A stretch of DNA of 64,000 nucleotides. Origin: Chitinophaga sp. (lineage in GTDB: Bacteria > Bacteroidota > Bacteroidia > Chitinophagales > Chitinophagaceae). Below are positions 52,810-61,280 of this stretch, piece after piece; the stretch's first letter is position 1, and every line of letters begins with the position of its first letter. A program made the position numbers and the translations under genes. Location of the stretch: positions 1 through 64,000 of the forward strand of contig NZ_JAFAIX010000011.1 in assembly GCF_019236475.1 (NCBI RefSeq), read 5' to 3'. The notes beneath the pieces were generated by a model. It was not told the DNA's origin. It saw nothing but the letters and a program-made list of their open reading frames with translations, and did no database searches.

Positions 52810-52887
52810 GTTGTTCCGGCCCGCTGGGCCGGAACAACGAAAAAATAAAAAAAGGAATTGACGTCGCAGACGTCAATTCCTTTTTTT
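52810..52887. repeat. Two-hairpin intergenic element, copy 4
   Basis: Hairpin B is a 13-bp perfect stem (52810-52822 with 52826-52838) of GTTGTTCCGGCCC with loop GCT. An A-rich spacer follows. Hairpin A (52847-52887) is a 19-bp perfect stem with loop GCA, centred on TGACGTC/GACGTCA. It lies between comA and aroE, both on the minus strand, and would terminate comA. Confidence 0.8.
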
Positions 52888-52963
52888 TGATTCAGCATCC
52901 TTAATCCGCATGAAACGCGGAACTCCGGAAACCGACATCGAAAGGATGTCCACTTACCTAATA

Positions 52964-53734
52964 CTATTCTTTATCCAGGAAGAGGTTGAATGTATCACCA
53001 CGAAGGCCTACACGCATCGCTTCCAGGGAAATTACCTCATGTGGAGCGAGGTTACCCAGGTTGGCGTTGCAACCTACCAGCTCCAGGAAGTACAATTGCT
53101 GTGCTTTCTGAGGAGCTTCCCAGATGATTTTTTCAGCAGGAATCTGTGTCAGGATTTCCTGTACCAGACCTTCACGCACCTCCCCAGAGCCACGGTAAAT
53201 ACCTACGTTTCCGCTTTCGCGTGCTTCCGCAATGACGTAAGTAGCACCAGCTTTGAGTTCAGCGCTCATCAGTTCAATCCACTTATATGGAGGAATAATG
53301 TGTTCAGCATCTTTAGAACCTACTTCACTCAGTACCAGACCGAGTTTAGCGAGTTTTTCGATGTAACCGCATTTTTCAGCATGCGGAATGATGATAGAAC
53401 CGTCGGAAACTTCCATGTAACTGATACCGTAGTCCTGTACAGTTCTTACATATTCATCAAACTGATTGCGTATGAGGAAGGCTTCAAATAAAGTTCCACC
53501 AAAGTAAACAGGGATGTTGGCGGCTTGGTACAATTCGATTTTCTGACGGAGATTGGGTGTGACGAAGGAAGTACCAAAACCCAGTTTTACGATATCAACG
53601 TGTGGCGAGGCTGCAGATAAAAAATTACGCGCTTCTTCCAAACTTAGCCCCTTATCCATGACCATGGTCAGTCCATGTTTGCGAGGCTTCTGAGTCCTTT
53701 CCGGGATTTGTGTCAGATTAAAATTCATTTGCAA
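52964..53734 (-). CDS. comA: Phosphosulfolactate synthase (ComA family)
   Basis: The enzyme adds sulfite to phosphoenolpyruvate to give (2R)-phospho-3-sulfolactate. The 256-residue TIM-barrel protein has HGLTMVMDKGLSLEEARNFL (about 20-39), VDIVKLGFGTSFVTPN near 50, IPVYFGGTLFEAF near 75, MEVSDGSI near 108, and IWEAPQKAQQLYFLELVG near 200, all typical of the family. In archaea it feeds coenzyme M. In Bacteroidota it more plausibly supplies sulfolactate or cysteate for sulfonolipids. An alpha-oxoamine synthase gene lies 6 kb away (59455). Confidence 0.9.
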   Translation of the reverse strand: MQMNFNLTQIPERTQKPRKHGLTMVMDKGLSLEEARNFLSAASPHVDIVKLGFGTSFVTPNLRQKIELYQAANIPVYFGGTLFEAFLIRNQFDEYVRTVQDYGISYMEVSDGSIIIPHAEKCGYIEKLAKLGLVLSEVGSKDAEHIIPPYKWIELMSAELKAGATYVIAEARESGNVGIYRGSGEVREGLVQEILTQIPAEKIIWEAPQKAQQLYFLELVGCNANLGNLAPHEVISLEAMRVGLRGDTFNLFLDKE

Positions 53735-53907
53735 TATTTTTATCTTCTTATGGTCATTAAAACACTCAACTAGTTCAGCCAGGCACTATGGGATAGCTTA
53801 GTGGGCAATTTTAGTAACCGGAAATAGTAGTCGGTTTTTAACCATGACAATTAAAAACCGGCGCAAAAATAAGAAGTATACTTTATTTTAAAAGCAAATA
53901 ACATTGG

Positions 53908-55329
53908 TTAACGTTTGCGGCGATACTGCGCAATGAGATCAACAACACTCACATGCTGTAAAATAGCCGGATCCAGCTCTACCAACTTTTTTAAAGCTTT
54001 AGGATTCTGCTGGAGGGCAGTTTCCAAATGTAGCAAGCCTTCTTTGGTTTTCCCCATAGTAATAAGGAGGGCAGCCCTGTAATACTGGAATACAGGCTTT
54101 CTACCTGCCTTTTCCTCTGCCATTTCAAGCTGGGAAAGGGCTTCCTCTAGGAAACCTCCTACATACAGACCTCTAATGAGCTCCTGCCAGGTAGAAACGC
54201 TCTTCGGACGGGTACGCACTGCGTTCATAAAATAAACAAGCGCATCCTTATATTTCCCCAATTCCAGCAAGCATTCCCCCATGCTCATATTGTATTCCGC
54301 ACTTGTTTTATTGATTTTCAGTGCGTTCTGCAGAGATTTGATAGCATTATTCCAATTAGCCTCCATCATGTAGGCCACTGCAATCTTGTAATGTAGTTTG
54401 TCGTCGTTTGGACTAAGATGTGACGCTTTGCGATAATAATAACGCGCCTGCGTGTATTTACGCTGCCGCTCGTAGCAATGCCCGATGGCCTCATATATAA
54501 CATCCTCTGGCTTAGCGATTTCCAGGTGTTTCTGGAGTACTTCAATCGCTTCTGTATATTTACGAAGGCGGATATAGGCGTCTCCCAGATTACGGTAGGC
54601 ATAATCGAATTTCTCATCGATTACCAACGCATACTGATAAGCATCTATGGCTTTTTCATACAATTTCAGTCCCTGATAGGCCGTACCCAAGTTGAACCAG
54701 GCCAAGTGATTATAAGGGAACTCATCAATAATATGGTTATGCAGTCGGATGCTTTCCTCATTTCTGCCAGTGAATTCCGTCCAGAAACAGATCTTATGCA
54801 ATGCTTCTTCATTGTTCGGATCATACTCCAAGGCCATTTTCAGGCAATCAAATACCTTTTCAAACTCCTCCCAATCGTCATACACATCCGCCAGTTCCAA
54901 CAGCAGCTCGGAACGGTCGTCTCCCTCAAACTGATCAATCTGCTCTTCCAGTACGTTAGCAGCCTTCTGGTGTTGCCCCAGTGCCAGGTATACATCCGTC
55001 TGTAATATGTAGAGATTGATATCGTTACTGTCAAGGAGAGCGGCTTTTTCCAGTAAATTGAGCGCTTCGTGGTACTTCTTGGTTTCTATCAGTAAGTTGG
55101 CCTTTTTTAACAATAAAGTGGCAGAAAAAGGAAACTGTTCTATGGCTATTTCAGCGGCCTGAAGTGCAATAGGCATCTCATCATGCTCGTCGTAATAGTC
55201 TATGATCTGTTCAAATGAATCTTCGTCCAAGAACGAATGAGACTTACCAGCTCTGAGGTTTTCAAACTGCTGCAATAAATCTCTCAGATCATCAAAATCC
55301 TCGTTTAAAAATGAAAAGTCTTTACTCAT
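53908..55329 (-). CDS. Tetratricopeptide repeat protein
   Basis: The 473-residue soluble protein is made almost entirely of TPR units. About ten 34-residue repeats run from about 40 to 450, for example AWFNLGTAYQGLKLYEKAIDAYQYAL, YAYRNLGDAYIRLRKYTEAIEVL and AEYNMSMGECLLELGKYKDALVYFM. It lacks a signal peptide and any enzyme domain, so it is probably a cytoplasmic scaffold. The ATG at 55329 (MSKDF) is preferred over one at 55347. It lies 173 bases upstream of comA on the same strand. Confidence 0.9.
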   Translation of the reverse strand: MSKDFSFLNEDFDDLRDLLQQFENLRAGKSHSFLDEDSFEQIIDYYDEHDEMPIALQAAEIAIEQFPFSATLLLKKANLLIETKKYHEALNLLEKAALLDSNDINLYILQTDVYLALGQHQKAANVLEEQIDQFEGDDRSELLLELADVYDDWEEFEKVFDCLKMALEYDPNNEEALHKICFWTEFTGRNEESIRLHNHIIDEFPYNHLAWFNLGTAYQGLKLYEKAIDAYQYALVIDEKFDYAYRNLGDAYIRLRKYTEAIEVLQKHLEIAKPEDVIYEAIGHCYERQRKYTQARYYYRKASHLSPNDDKLHYKIAVAYMMEANWNNAIKSLQNALKINKTSAEYNMSMGECLLELGKYKDALVYFMNAVRTRPKSVSTWQELIRGLYVGGFLEEALSQLEMAEEKAGRKPVFQYYRAALLITMGKTKEGLLHLETALQQNPKALKKLVELDPAILQHVSVVDLIAQYRRKR

Positions 55330-55464
55330 TAATGTAAATATAATCAATTTCCGTTTCCACCAAAAAGCAGTGGTATTTAACTTTTTATAAATTTTTTAAC
55401 ATTTCATTAAGTTTTAACATTATCTAGCGTTAAAAATTTGTTATATAATTAAGCAAATTTGTTG

Positions 55465-55472
55465 TATCTTTG
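55465..55472 (+). promoter_or_regulatory. -7 element upstream of the small secreted protein gene
   Basis: TATCTTTG fits TAnnTTTG and ends seven bases before the ATG at 55480, implying a leader of only about three or four bases. A TTTG at 55437-55440 is 24 bases upstream, longer than usual. Confidence 0.5.
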
Positions 55473-55479
55473 ATGTACA

Positions 55480-55884
55480 ATGAAAAAGGAAACTAACATA
55501 TTGAAGGTCTTTTCATTGTCTTGCATGTTGGCAAGCGTTATGGCGCTGTTCGCTACGGCTGCGACGGCAAATACAAATTTGTCAACCGATAATAAAGACA
55601 AGGTGAAAAAGACGGAGAACACGCACTTTGTTCTGAATACAACCATGCCCAAAACAAACCTGGGTTTGGATGCTGGATACCGCTATTCCGGTGCGTTCAG
55701 CTCCAGTTTTAAGTTTACCAATACCAACACTAATAATAGTGCTGTTAACTTCCAGCAGGTAATGACCTACACCAAAGGGAATGTTACCTATGTTGTTCCT
55801 TACAGTGTACAGGTACAACAGCAAATGCCAGGTAATCTTAATTTCCAGAAATTGCAGATTATCCTGCCACTTAAAAAAGGCTAA
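55480..55884 (+). CDS. Small secreted protein of unknown function
   Basis: The 134-residue protein has a signal peptide (about 1-30, VMALFATAATA). The short mature part is rich in Asn and Thr (FKFTNTNTNNSAVNFQQ) with alternating strands ending in KLQIILPLKKG. No known domain is visible. Such Asn/Thr-rich short proteins are common as periplasmic or surface components in this phylum. It is divergent from the TPR gene and ends at a clear terminator. Confidence 0.65.
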   Translation: MKKETNILKVFSLSCMLASVMALFATAATANTNLSTDNKDKVKKTENTHFVLNTTMPKTNLGLDAGYRYSGAFSSSFKFTNTNTNNSAVNFQQVMTYTKGNVTYVVPYSVQVQQQMPGNLNFQKLQIILPLKKG

Positions 55885-55908
55885 TTAACGTTTCTTCAGT
55901 ACAAATAA

Positions 55909-55938
55909 TAAAGGCTGGTCAATGACCAGCCTTTTCTT
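55909..55938. terminator. Bidirectional terminator
   Basis: AAAGGCTGGTC pairs with GACCAGCCTTT around a 3-base loop, followed by TTCTTTT. It lies between convergent stops at 55884 and 55963. Confidence 0.88.
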
Positions 55939-55962
55939 TTAAATATCCTTCCTAACAATATT

Positions 55963-56610
55963 TTACATATTCCTTAACTCCTGCTGACTCACTTCCTTAT
56001 ACCCTGATTTAGGCACATCAAAATAAGAAGCGGGAATCGGGATCAACTCCACCTTCGTAGCCGTCACATTGATCTTTCCACCCGTTTTAGTAGGAATCTC
56101 AAATTCCAACGCGATCCCATTCAGGTTCACAAAACGTTGATTGTAACGTTTGTTCTCAGGGATCAAATCAGGGGTGTAATACACCACAAAACTACTGCTG
56201 TCTGGAAGCTTGGCAATCGCCTTTTTACACTTGTACCCTGCTATCTCTTTCACCTCCCCTTGATCCACGAATTTAGTGCCTTCATATTGCTTTAGATCCT
56301 TCTCAAACTGCTCCCTACTCCCCCGGATCAAATACTTGGTCCCATGTTGATCTATCAACGTGGTCGTGATTTCTTCCCGGGAATTAATCAGGTAAGTGTA
56401 ATTGATAATGTTGAAGTTAATATCAACACGACTCATATGCCCGCGCATATACTGAATAAGCTTGCAGTCCTGCATCACGGCATCTGTCTGCGCCATTTCC
56501 GGTGGTAATTCCATTTTGAAGGTAATCTTCGCATCGGAGACAGTACGTTGCGCAAATGCGGCAACATTTATCCACAGGCATAATAATGTTAAAAATAACC
56601 GGTGTGACAT
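55963..56610 (-). CDS. Secreted DUF4412-like protein
   Basis: The 215-residue protein has a signal peptide (1-21, ending AAFAQ). The body follows the pattern of the DUF4412/GLPGLI-like lipocalin-type proteins: DAKITFKMELPPEMA, SRVDINFNIINYTYLINSREEITTTLIDQHG, then EIAGYKCKKAIAKLPD (the conserved I-GYKCKKA motif) and VYYTPDLIPE. Function is unknown. I use the ATG at 56610 (MSHRLF); the frame extends to 56658 without support. It follows the enoyl-CoA hydratase gene by 48 bases on the same strand. Confidence 0.75.
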   Translation of the reverse strand: MSHRLFLTLLCLWINVAAFAQRTVSDAKITFKMELPPEMAQTDAVMQDCKLIQYMRGHMSRVDINFNIINYTYLINSREEITTTLIDQHGTKYLIRGSREQFEKDLKQYEGTKFVDQGEVKEIAGYKCKKAIAKLPDSSSFVVYYTPDLIPENKRYNQRFVNLNGIALEFEIPTKTGGKINVTATKVELIPIPASYFDVPKSGYKEVSQQELRNM

Positions 56611-56658
56611 AGTATGGTCTATTTTTCTTTGACAGGAGGGGCTTTTATGGCTTCCCAA

Positions 56659-57438
56659 CTACCAAATGAGCTTTTCTTTATTCAGAAATGCAGCAATTCC
56701 TTTCCTGCAGTCTTCATGCCCCCTGGTAGTAGCATTTTGTTCGGCCGCCATTTCCAGACTCTCCCGTAAAGGTAAGTCCAACACTGTGCCAATCAATTTT
56801 TTGGTCACCTTCAGGGAATTCCCCGATGCTTCCTTACACAGTGCAGTGGCCACTTTCGCCACATGTTCGCGGATTTCGGCGGCGGGTATCACTGCGGTGA
56901 TTAGTCCGGATACTGCGGCCTTTTCTGCGGTTACCAGTCTACCAGTGAGCAATAATTCCCTGGCCCTGCCTTCGCCAATCTTCCTAACAAGGAAAACCGC
57001 TACCAGCGCCGGAATAAACCCAATTTTCACCTCTGTATATCCCAGTTGCGCTTCCGGTACCACATAACTGAGGTCGCAAACCGTTACCAGTCCGCATCCA
57101 CCCGCAATTGCATGGCCTTCTACCTGGGCAATCACTACTTTATTAAGTTCGTAAATCTCCCTAAATAATGACATCAGTTCCTGGGAATCCGCCAAATTTT
57201 CCTCATAAGTATTCACCTGCAACTGCTGTAAATAGTCCAGGTCTGCCCCCGCACAAAATGCCTCCCCTTTTCCTTTCAATACAATTACTTTCACTGCATC
57301 ATCCTGTTCTGCTGCCTGAAATGCCTGACGCAATTCCGCTACCAGCGCTCCATTCAATGCATTCCTTTTCTCCGGACGATTCAGCGTAATGGTGGCGATA
57401 CGATCCGCCACTTCATACAGTAAAAACGAGTAAGCCAT
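56659..57438 (-). CDS. Enoyl-CoA hydratase/isomerase family protein
   Basis: The 259-residue crotonase-fold protein has TLNRPEKRNALNGALVAELRQAF (18-40), AFCAGADLDYL (60-70, oxyanion hole), VEGHAIAGGCGLVTVCDLSY (about 105-124) and the region GYTEVKIGFIPALV with a Glu in place of the catalytic position. Members of this group in Bacteroidota act in fatty acid or leucine (methylglutaconyl-CoA) degradation; the substrate is not certain. It is co-directional with the PafA-like gene upstream, from which a hairpin separates it. Confidence 0.88.
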   Translation of the reverse strand: MAYSFLLYEVADRIATITLNRPEKRNALNGALVAELRQAFQAAEQDDAVKVIVLKGKGEAFCAGADLDYLQQLQVNTYEENLADSQELMSLFREIYELNKVVIAQVEGHAIAGGCGLVTVCDLSYVVPEAQLGYTEVKIGFIPALVAVFLVRKIGEGRARELLLTGRLVTAEKAAVSGLITAVIPAAEIREHVAKVATALCKEASGNSLKVTKKLIGTVLDLPLRESLEMAAEQNATTRGHEDCRKGIAAFLNKEKLIW

Positions 57439-57472
57439 TGATCAGTATTTAGTTGTACCCTCCGAAAAAACG

Positions 57473-57512
57473 GAAAGGTGTAATGGAACGATAAGCTCCC
57501 ATTACACCTTTC
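57473..57512 (-). terminator. Terminator after the PafA-like gene
   Basis: A 14-bp stem (57473-57486 with 57499-57512) has a 12-base loop and is followed on the minus strand by CGTTTTTTCGG. It lies 90 bases past the stop at 57602. Confidence 0.7.
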
Positions 57513-57601
57513 TGCTATTCCTCCAGTGAGAGTGACAGCAATGTAAGAAAAAAACATTAATCCGTACTCAATTGATCCTCACTGTACAGGCTATACGAAT
57601 A

Positions 57602-59272
57602 TTATCTGGTAATCTCTTCAATAACATGTCCCACATTACCGCTAGGCATCTGTATTTTCAACAATGCCGCCAGTGTAGGGCTAATATCTGTCATACCAAT
57701 GGTACGATTGGTTTTGCCAGGATGAATACCCCAGCCCATCCAAACCAATGGAATATGCGCGTCGTAAGGATACCATAAACCGTGGGTAGTACCGGTTTTA
57801 CCGCCATCGATATAACCTGGAGCTAAAACGATTTGAATATCTCCGCTGCGTTTGGCGTTCATGCCATTTGTCAGCATATTATGCATAACGGTAGGCAGCA
57901 AAACGGCATTCAGATCTTTCAGTGGGAAAGCATTCGCAACAGCCGGAGATTTCATCAAACGGGCACATATAAACGCAGATACTGCTGCTTCATCTTTGCC
58001 TGCAGCCTGAATAGCAGCATGGTTCAGCCAGAACTGATAATTTTCAACCGCACGAATAGCGCCTTTGATACCAAATTGCGCACTCACTTCATCATTCAGT
58101 GTATTCATGGCCGTGGCATCATTCCAGGTACCGCCAGGAAGCTTGTTTTCTTCCATAAAGCCCGGCACATGCGCTACACCATGATCTGCGGTGATAAAGA
58201 ATAGGTAATTTCCTTTACCCACCTTGGCATCCAGGTATTTGAAGAAAGTAGCAAGGTCCTGATCCAGGCGCAGGTAAGTATCTTCAATTTCCACGGAATT
58301 AGGGCCAAACTGGTGCCCCACATAATCCGTAGACGACAAGCTAATGGCCAGAAAATCGGTTGTCTCCCCCTGGCCCATCGCATTCGCTTCAATCGCTTTC
58401 TTGGCAAATTCCAAGGTCATGGTATTACCAAAAGGAGTAGCAGCAATTGTTCCGTTGGCAATGCTGCTCAAATCATGAGGGAAGGAGGTATTAGCAGCAT
58501 TCTTGTACTTTCCTTCGTAAGGTTTTTCATCAGCGGTGCTGAGGATATAGGTAGACGCGGGATACAACGTATTCCACGGCTTCGCAAGGTATTGTTGTGG
58601 GAATTTCTCGTTGTTGAATTCCTGCGCCCATGCTGGTAATGCCTTCATGTAATAAGTACTGGTCACCCAATTGCCAGTAGACCCATCGTACCAATAAGCC
58701 GCATTCGCGCTATGGCCCGCAGGTAGAATAGCTCCTCTGTCTTTAATCGCTACCCCGATAACCTTGCTCTGGAAATTGTTAGAGAGACGCAGCTCATCGC
58801 CGATGGTGGTTACCAACATATTACGTGGACTCATCCTTCCAGCGCCAGAAGTACTACCAACGGTAGTTTCGGTGGAATCTTCCGTACAGTATACGGATCT
58901 ATTCAGGTCAGGGCTATACCAGTTATTCCCAATAATACCATGAATAGCAGGTACTGAACCGGTATAAACGCAGGTATGACCGCAAGCAGTGATAGTGGGC
59001 GTATAATTAATCAGGGTATTTTCACAGGTAAACCCATCCTGCAACAATCTTTTAAAACCTCCTGCTCCATACCTGGCATTATAGCGATACAGGTAATCCC
59101 AACGCATCTGGTCTACCACCATTCCTACTACCAGCTTAGGTTTGGCAGCAGTGGCGGTGCTTTTGGCAGTGTGCTGATGATTAAACGGTTTGGGAGAAGT
59201 GGCTTTCTGTGCCGAGGCAGAAGATACTGCCAACAAAAAAAGGCAGGATAAACGGTAAATCCTTTTCATCAA
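57602..59272 (-). CDS. Secreted alkaline phosphatase family protein (PafA type)
   Basis: PafA-type enzymes are periplasmic phosphomonoesterases with a Thr nucleophile. The 556-residue protein has a signal peptide (about 1-21), a metal ligand in VVDQMRWDY (about 52-60), the nucleophile region PTITACGHT (Thr near 95), the GNNWY motif (about 115-119) and TADHGVAHVPG for the second metal site. ATTHGLWYPYDAHIPLVWMG-like sequence near the C-terminus is also typical. It allows phosphate scavenging from organic phosphate esters. No pho-box is recognisable to me. Confidence 0.9.
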   Translation of the reverse strand: MMKRIYRLSCLFLLAVSSASAQKATSPKPFNHQHTAKSTATAAKPKLVVGMVVDQMRWDYLYRYNARYGAGGFKRLLQDGFTCENTLINYTPTITACGHTCVYTGSVPAIHGIIGNNWYSPDLNRSVYCTEDSTETTVGSTSGAGRMSPRNMLVTTIGDELRLSNNFQSKVIGVAIKDRGAILPAGHSANAAYWYDGSTGNWVTSTYYMKALPAWAQEFNNEKFPQQYLAKPWNTLYPASTYILSTADEKPYEGKYKNAANTSFPHDLSSIANGTIAATPFGNTMTLEFAKKAIEANAMGQGETTDFLAISLSSTDYVGHQFGPNSVEIEDTYLRLDQDLATFFKYLDAKVGKGNYLFFITADHGVAHVPGFMEENKLPGGTWNDATAMNTLNDEVSAQFGIKGAIRAVENYQFWLNHAAIQAAGKDEAAVSAFICARLMKSPAVANAFPLKDLNAVLLPTVMHNMLTNGMNAKRSGDIQIVLAPGYIDGGKTGTTHGLWYPYDAHIPLVWMGWGIHPGKTNRTIGMTDISPTLAALLKIQMPSGNVGHVIEEITR

Positions 59273-59400
59273 ATTTTTATTATTAATATATAACTGAATA
59301 CCAAGAGAATCAATGTTTTGGCATAATAATTACATGAATTGGCATGTGTTTGGCTAAAACAATGAAATCGAACTCAAGTTTACAAAAACTATAATTTTAA

Positions 59401-59408
59401 TACCTTTG
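59401..59408 (+). promoter_or_regulatory. -7 element upstream of the alpha-oxoamine synthase gene
   Basis: TACCTTTG fits TAnnTTTG, 47 bases before the ATG at 59455. The -33 position carries TTTAC rather than TTTG. Confidence 0.5.
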
Positions 59409-59454
59409 TGTCCGTTTTTAAATTAAGGTAATTAACCATTTCATAATATAGCAT

Positions 59455-60696
59455 ATGGATATTTTCGAGAAACTGCTGAAACATATGGGCCCCATCGGGG
59501 AACATTCAGACAGAGCCCATGGCTATTTCGCATTCCCTAAACTGGAAGGAGAAATAGGACCCCGTATGAAATTTAGGGGTAAAGAGAAAATCGTTTGGAG
59601 CCTGAACAACTATCTGGGATTGGCAAATCACCCAGAAGTGCGTGCAACGGATGCACAGGCTGCTGCTGAGTTTGGTTTGGCGGCTCCAATGGGAGCGCGC
59701 ATGATGACCGGTAACACTAATTACCACGAGCAGCTGGAGCGTGAGCTTTCCGACTATATGGGTAAAGAAGATACCACACTGGTAAACTATGGTTACCAGG
59801 GTTTTATGAGTGCTATTGATGCTATATGTAACCGTCGTGATGTGATTGTGTATGATGCGGAAGCACATGCCTGCCTGATCGATGGTCTGCGCCTGCACCA
59901 AGGCCACCGTTATGTGTTCAAACACAACGATATTGCTGATCTGGAAAAACAACTGAAACGTGCCACTGAAATGGTTAAATCCTCCGGTGGTGGTATCCTT
60001 GTGATCACAGAAGGCGTATTCGGTATGGCTGGTGATCAGGGTAAACTGAAAGAAATCGCTGCCCTGAAAGATGAATACGAATTCCGCCTAATGGTAGACG
60101 ATGCTCACGGCTTCGGTACTATGGGTAAAACTGGCGCTGGTACTGGTGAAGAACAAGGCGTTCAGGATAAAATTGACCTGCTGTTCAATACCTTCGCTAA
60201 ATCCGGTGCTTCTATCGGTGGTTTCATTAGCGGCGACAAAGCAATCATCAACTACCTGCGCTATAACATGCGCTCACAGATCTTTGCGAAATCTCTGCCA
60301 ATGCCTATCGTTATCGGTCACCTGAAACGTGTACAATTGATGCGCAAACACCCTGAGTTCAAAGAAAAACTCTGGTCTAATGTGCAGAAACTGCAACAAG
60401 GTCTGAAAGACAGAGGTTTCAATATCGGTTCTACCAACTCCCCTGTTACTCCTATCTACCTGCAGGGCGATATTCCAGAAGCAACTGCTATGTGCCTGGA
60501 TCTCCGCGAAAACTACAATATCTTCTGCTCTATCGTAGTATATCCGGTTATTCCTAAAGGACAGATCATCTACCGTATCATCCCTACTGCAGCTCACTCC
60601 GATGAGGATATCGAGCTGACACTGAAAGCATTCACTGAAACAAAACAAAAGCTGGATGCAAAAGTGTATGAGGTAGCGGAAATTCCAATGGTATAA
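59455..60696 (+). CDS. PLP-dependent alpha-oxoamine synthase (sphingolipid/sulfonolipid type)
   Basis: These enzymes condense an amino acid with an acyl thioester. The 413-residue fold-type I protein has LNNYLGLANHP (50-60), the stacking His138 (YDAEAHACLIDG), EGVFGMAGDQG near 186, VDDAHGFGTMG (214-224) and the PLP lysine Lys249 (NTFAKSGASIGG). The N-terminal region (AHGYFAFPKLEGEIGPRMKFRG) is that of bacterial serine palmitoyltransferase and the related cysteate acyltransferase, not of BioF or KBL. Substrate (serine or cysteate) is open; comA nearby favours a link to sulfonolipids. Codon use suggests high expression. Confidence 0.88.
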   Translation: MDIFEKLLKHMGPIGEHSDRAHGYFAFPKLEGEIGPRMKFRGKEKIVWSLNNYLGLANHPEVRATDAQAAAEFGLAAPMGARMMTGNTNYHEQLERELSDYMGKEDTTLVNYGYQGFMSAIDAICNRRDVIVYDAEAHACLIDGLRLHQGHRYVFKHNDIADLEKQLKRATEMVKSSGGGILVITEGVFGMAGDQGKLKEIAALKDEYEFRLMVDDAHGFGTMGKTGAGTGEEQGVQDKIDLLFNTFAKSGASIGGFISGDKAIINYLRYNMRSQIFAKSLPMPIVIGHLKRVQLMRKHPEFKEKLWSNVQKLQQGLKDRGFNIGSTNSPVTPIYLQGDIPEATAMCLDLRENYNIFCSIVVYPVIPKGQIIYRIIPTAAHSDEDIELTLKAFTETKQKLDAKVYEVAEIPMV

Positions 60697-60725
60697 TCGC
60701 TTTCTTACAAAGCAAGCAATATATT

Positions 60726-60776
60726 ACCGGGTTGGTTATTTGCCTTCGGCAGACGACTGACCCGGTTTCTTTTTTA
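60726..60776 (+). terminator. Terminator after the alpha-oxoamine synthase gene
   Basis: ACCGGGT (60726-60732) pairs with ACCCGGT (60760-60766) and encloses an inner TGCC-TTC-GGCA hairpin. TTTCTTTTTT follows. Confidence 0.8.
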
Positions 60777-60840
60777 CCCCCCTTCGGAGTAATAGAGGGG
60801 GTATAAAAAACAAAAAGGGCCGCGCCTTGTGCGCAGCCCT
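60775..60840. repeat. Two further hairpins in the intergenic region
   Basis: TACCCCC (60775-60781) pairs with GGGGGTA (60797-60803). A second stem (60816-60825 with 60831-60840, one bulge each side) follows; on the minus strand it ends in TTTTTG. No minus-strand gene is seen upstream of it. Confidence 0.6.
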
Positions 60841-61163
60841 TACAACAAATCGTTCTTTCACTAGGTGTAAAGTTCACTTGTTTTCGATAGGACATGGTAG
60901 AGAACAATGGTCTTCATAGAACGTTAGAATCTATTGATTCCAAATAATTTATATGGTCAAGATTTCTTTAATTCAGAAATCGTTCGTATTTGATTCTTTT
61001 CAAAAATAGACTTCATTCGCTAAGATTTAATAACATGATCGTTGTATTTTGTTAACGGGTTGTTAAATATCCCCACTGCGATAATAAATCAGTGAAACGC
61101 CAATTTTTCCGCTTTCGATATTTCTTTTTCCCTTTTGCGTAAATCATAAAGAACACCCAGACC
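60841..61163. other. Gene-free AT-rich stretch
   Basis: I see no gene, riboswitch or repeat here. It separates the terminators of the alpha-oxoamine synthase gene from the promoter of the TonB-dependent receptor gene. Confidence 0.5.
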
Positions 61164-61196
61164 TACCTTTGCACCGGCAAATGAAATTTGCCGGCA
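61164..61196 (+). promoter_or_regulatory. -7 element and hairpin at the 5' end of the TonB receptor transcript
   Basis: TACCTTTG (61164-61171) is followed almost at once by a perfect 9-bp inverted repeat, CCGGCAAAT-GAA-ATTTGCCGG (61174-61194). The predicted start near 61176 falls at the repeat, so it is either a DNA operator or the first structure of a leader of about 105 bases. A second palindrome, GTGCCGGCAC, lies near 61254-61263. Confidence 0.55.
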
Positions 61197-61280
61197 AGTA
61201 CTGTTGCATAGTTTTATTTTTTAATATAAAGACTAAATATAATAACACATTCGTGCCGGCACCATTTTGAGAAGATTCAC

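Noticed and set aside
60841..61280. Cobalamin, FMN or TPP riboswitch upstream of the TonB receptor
   Set aside because: I looked for the B12 box, the FMN core and the THI box and found none; only simple palindromes are present.
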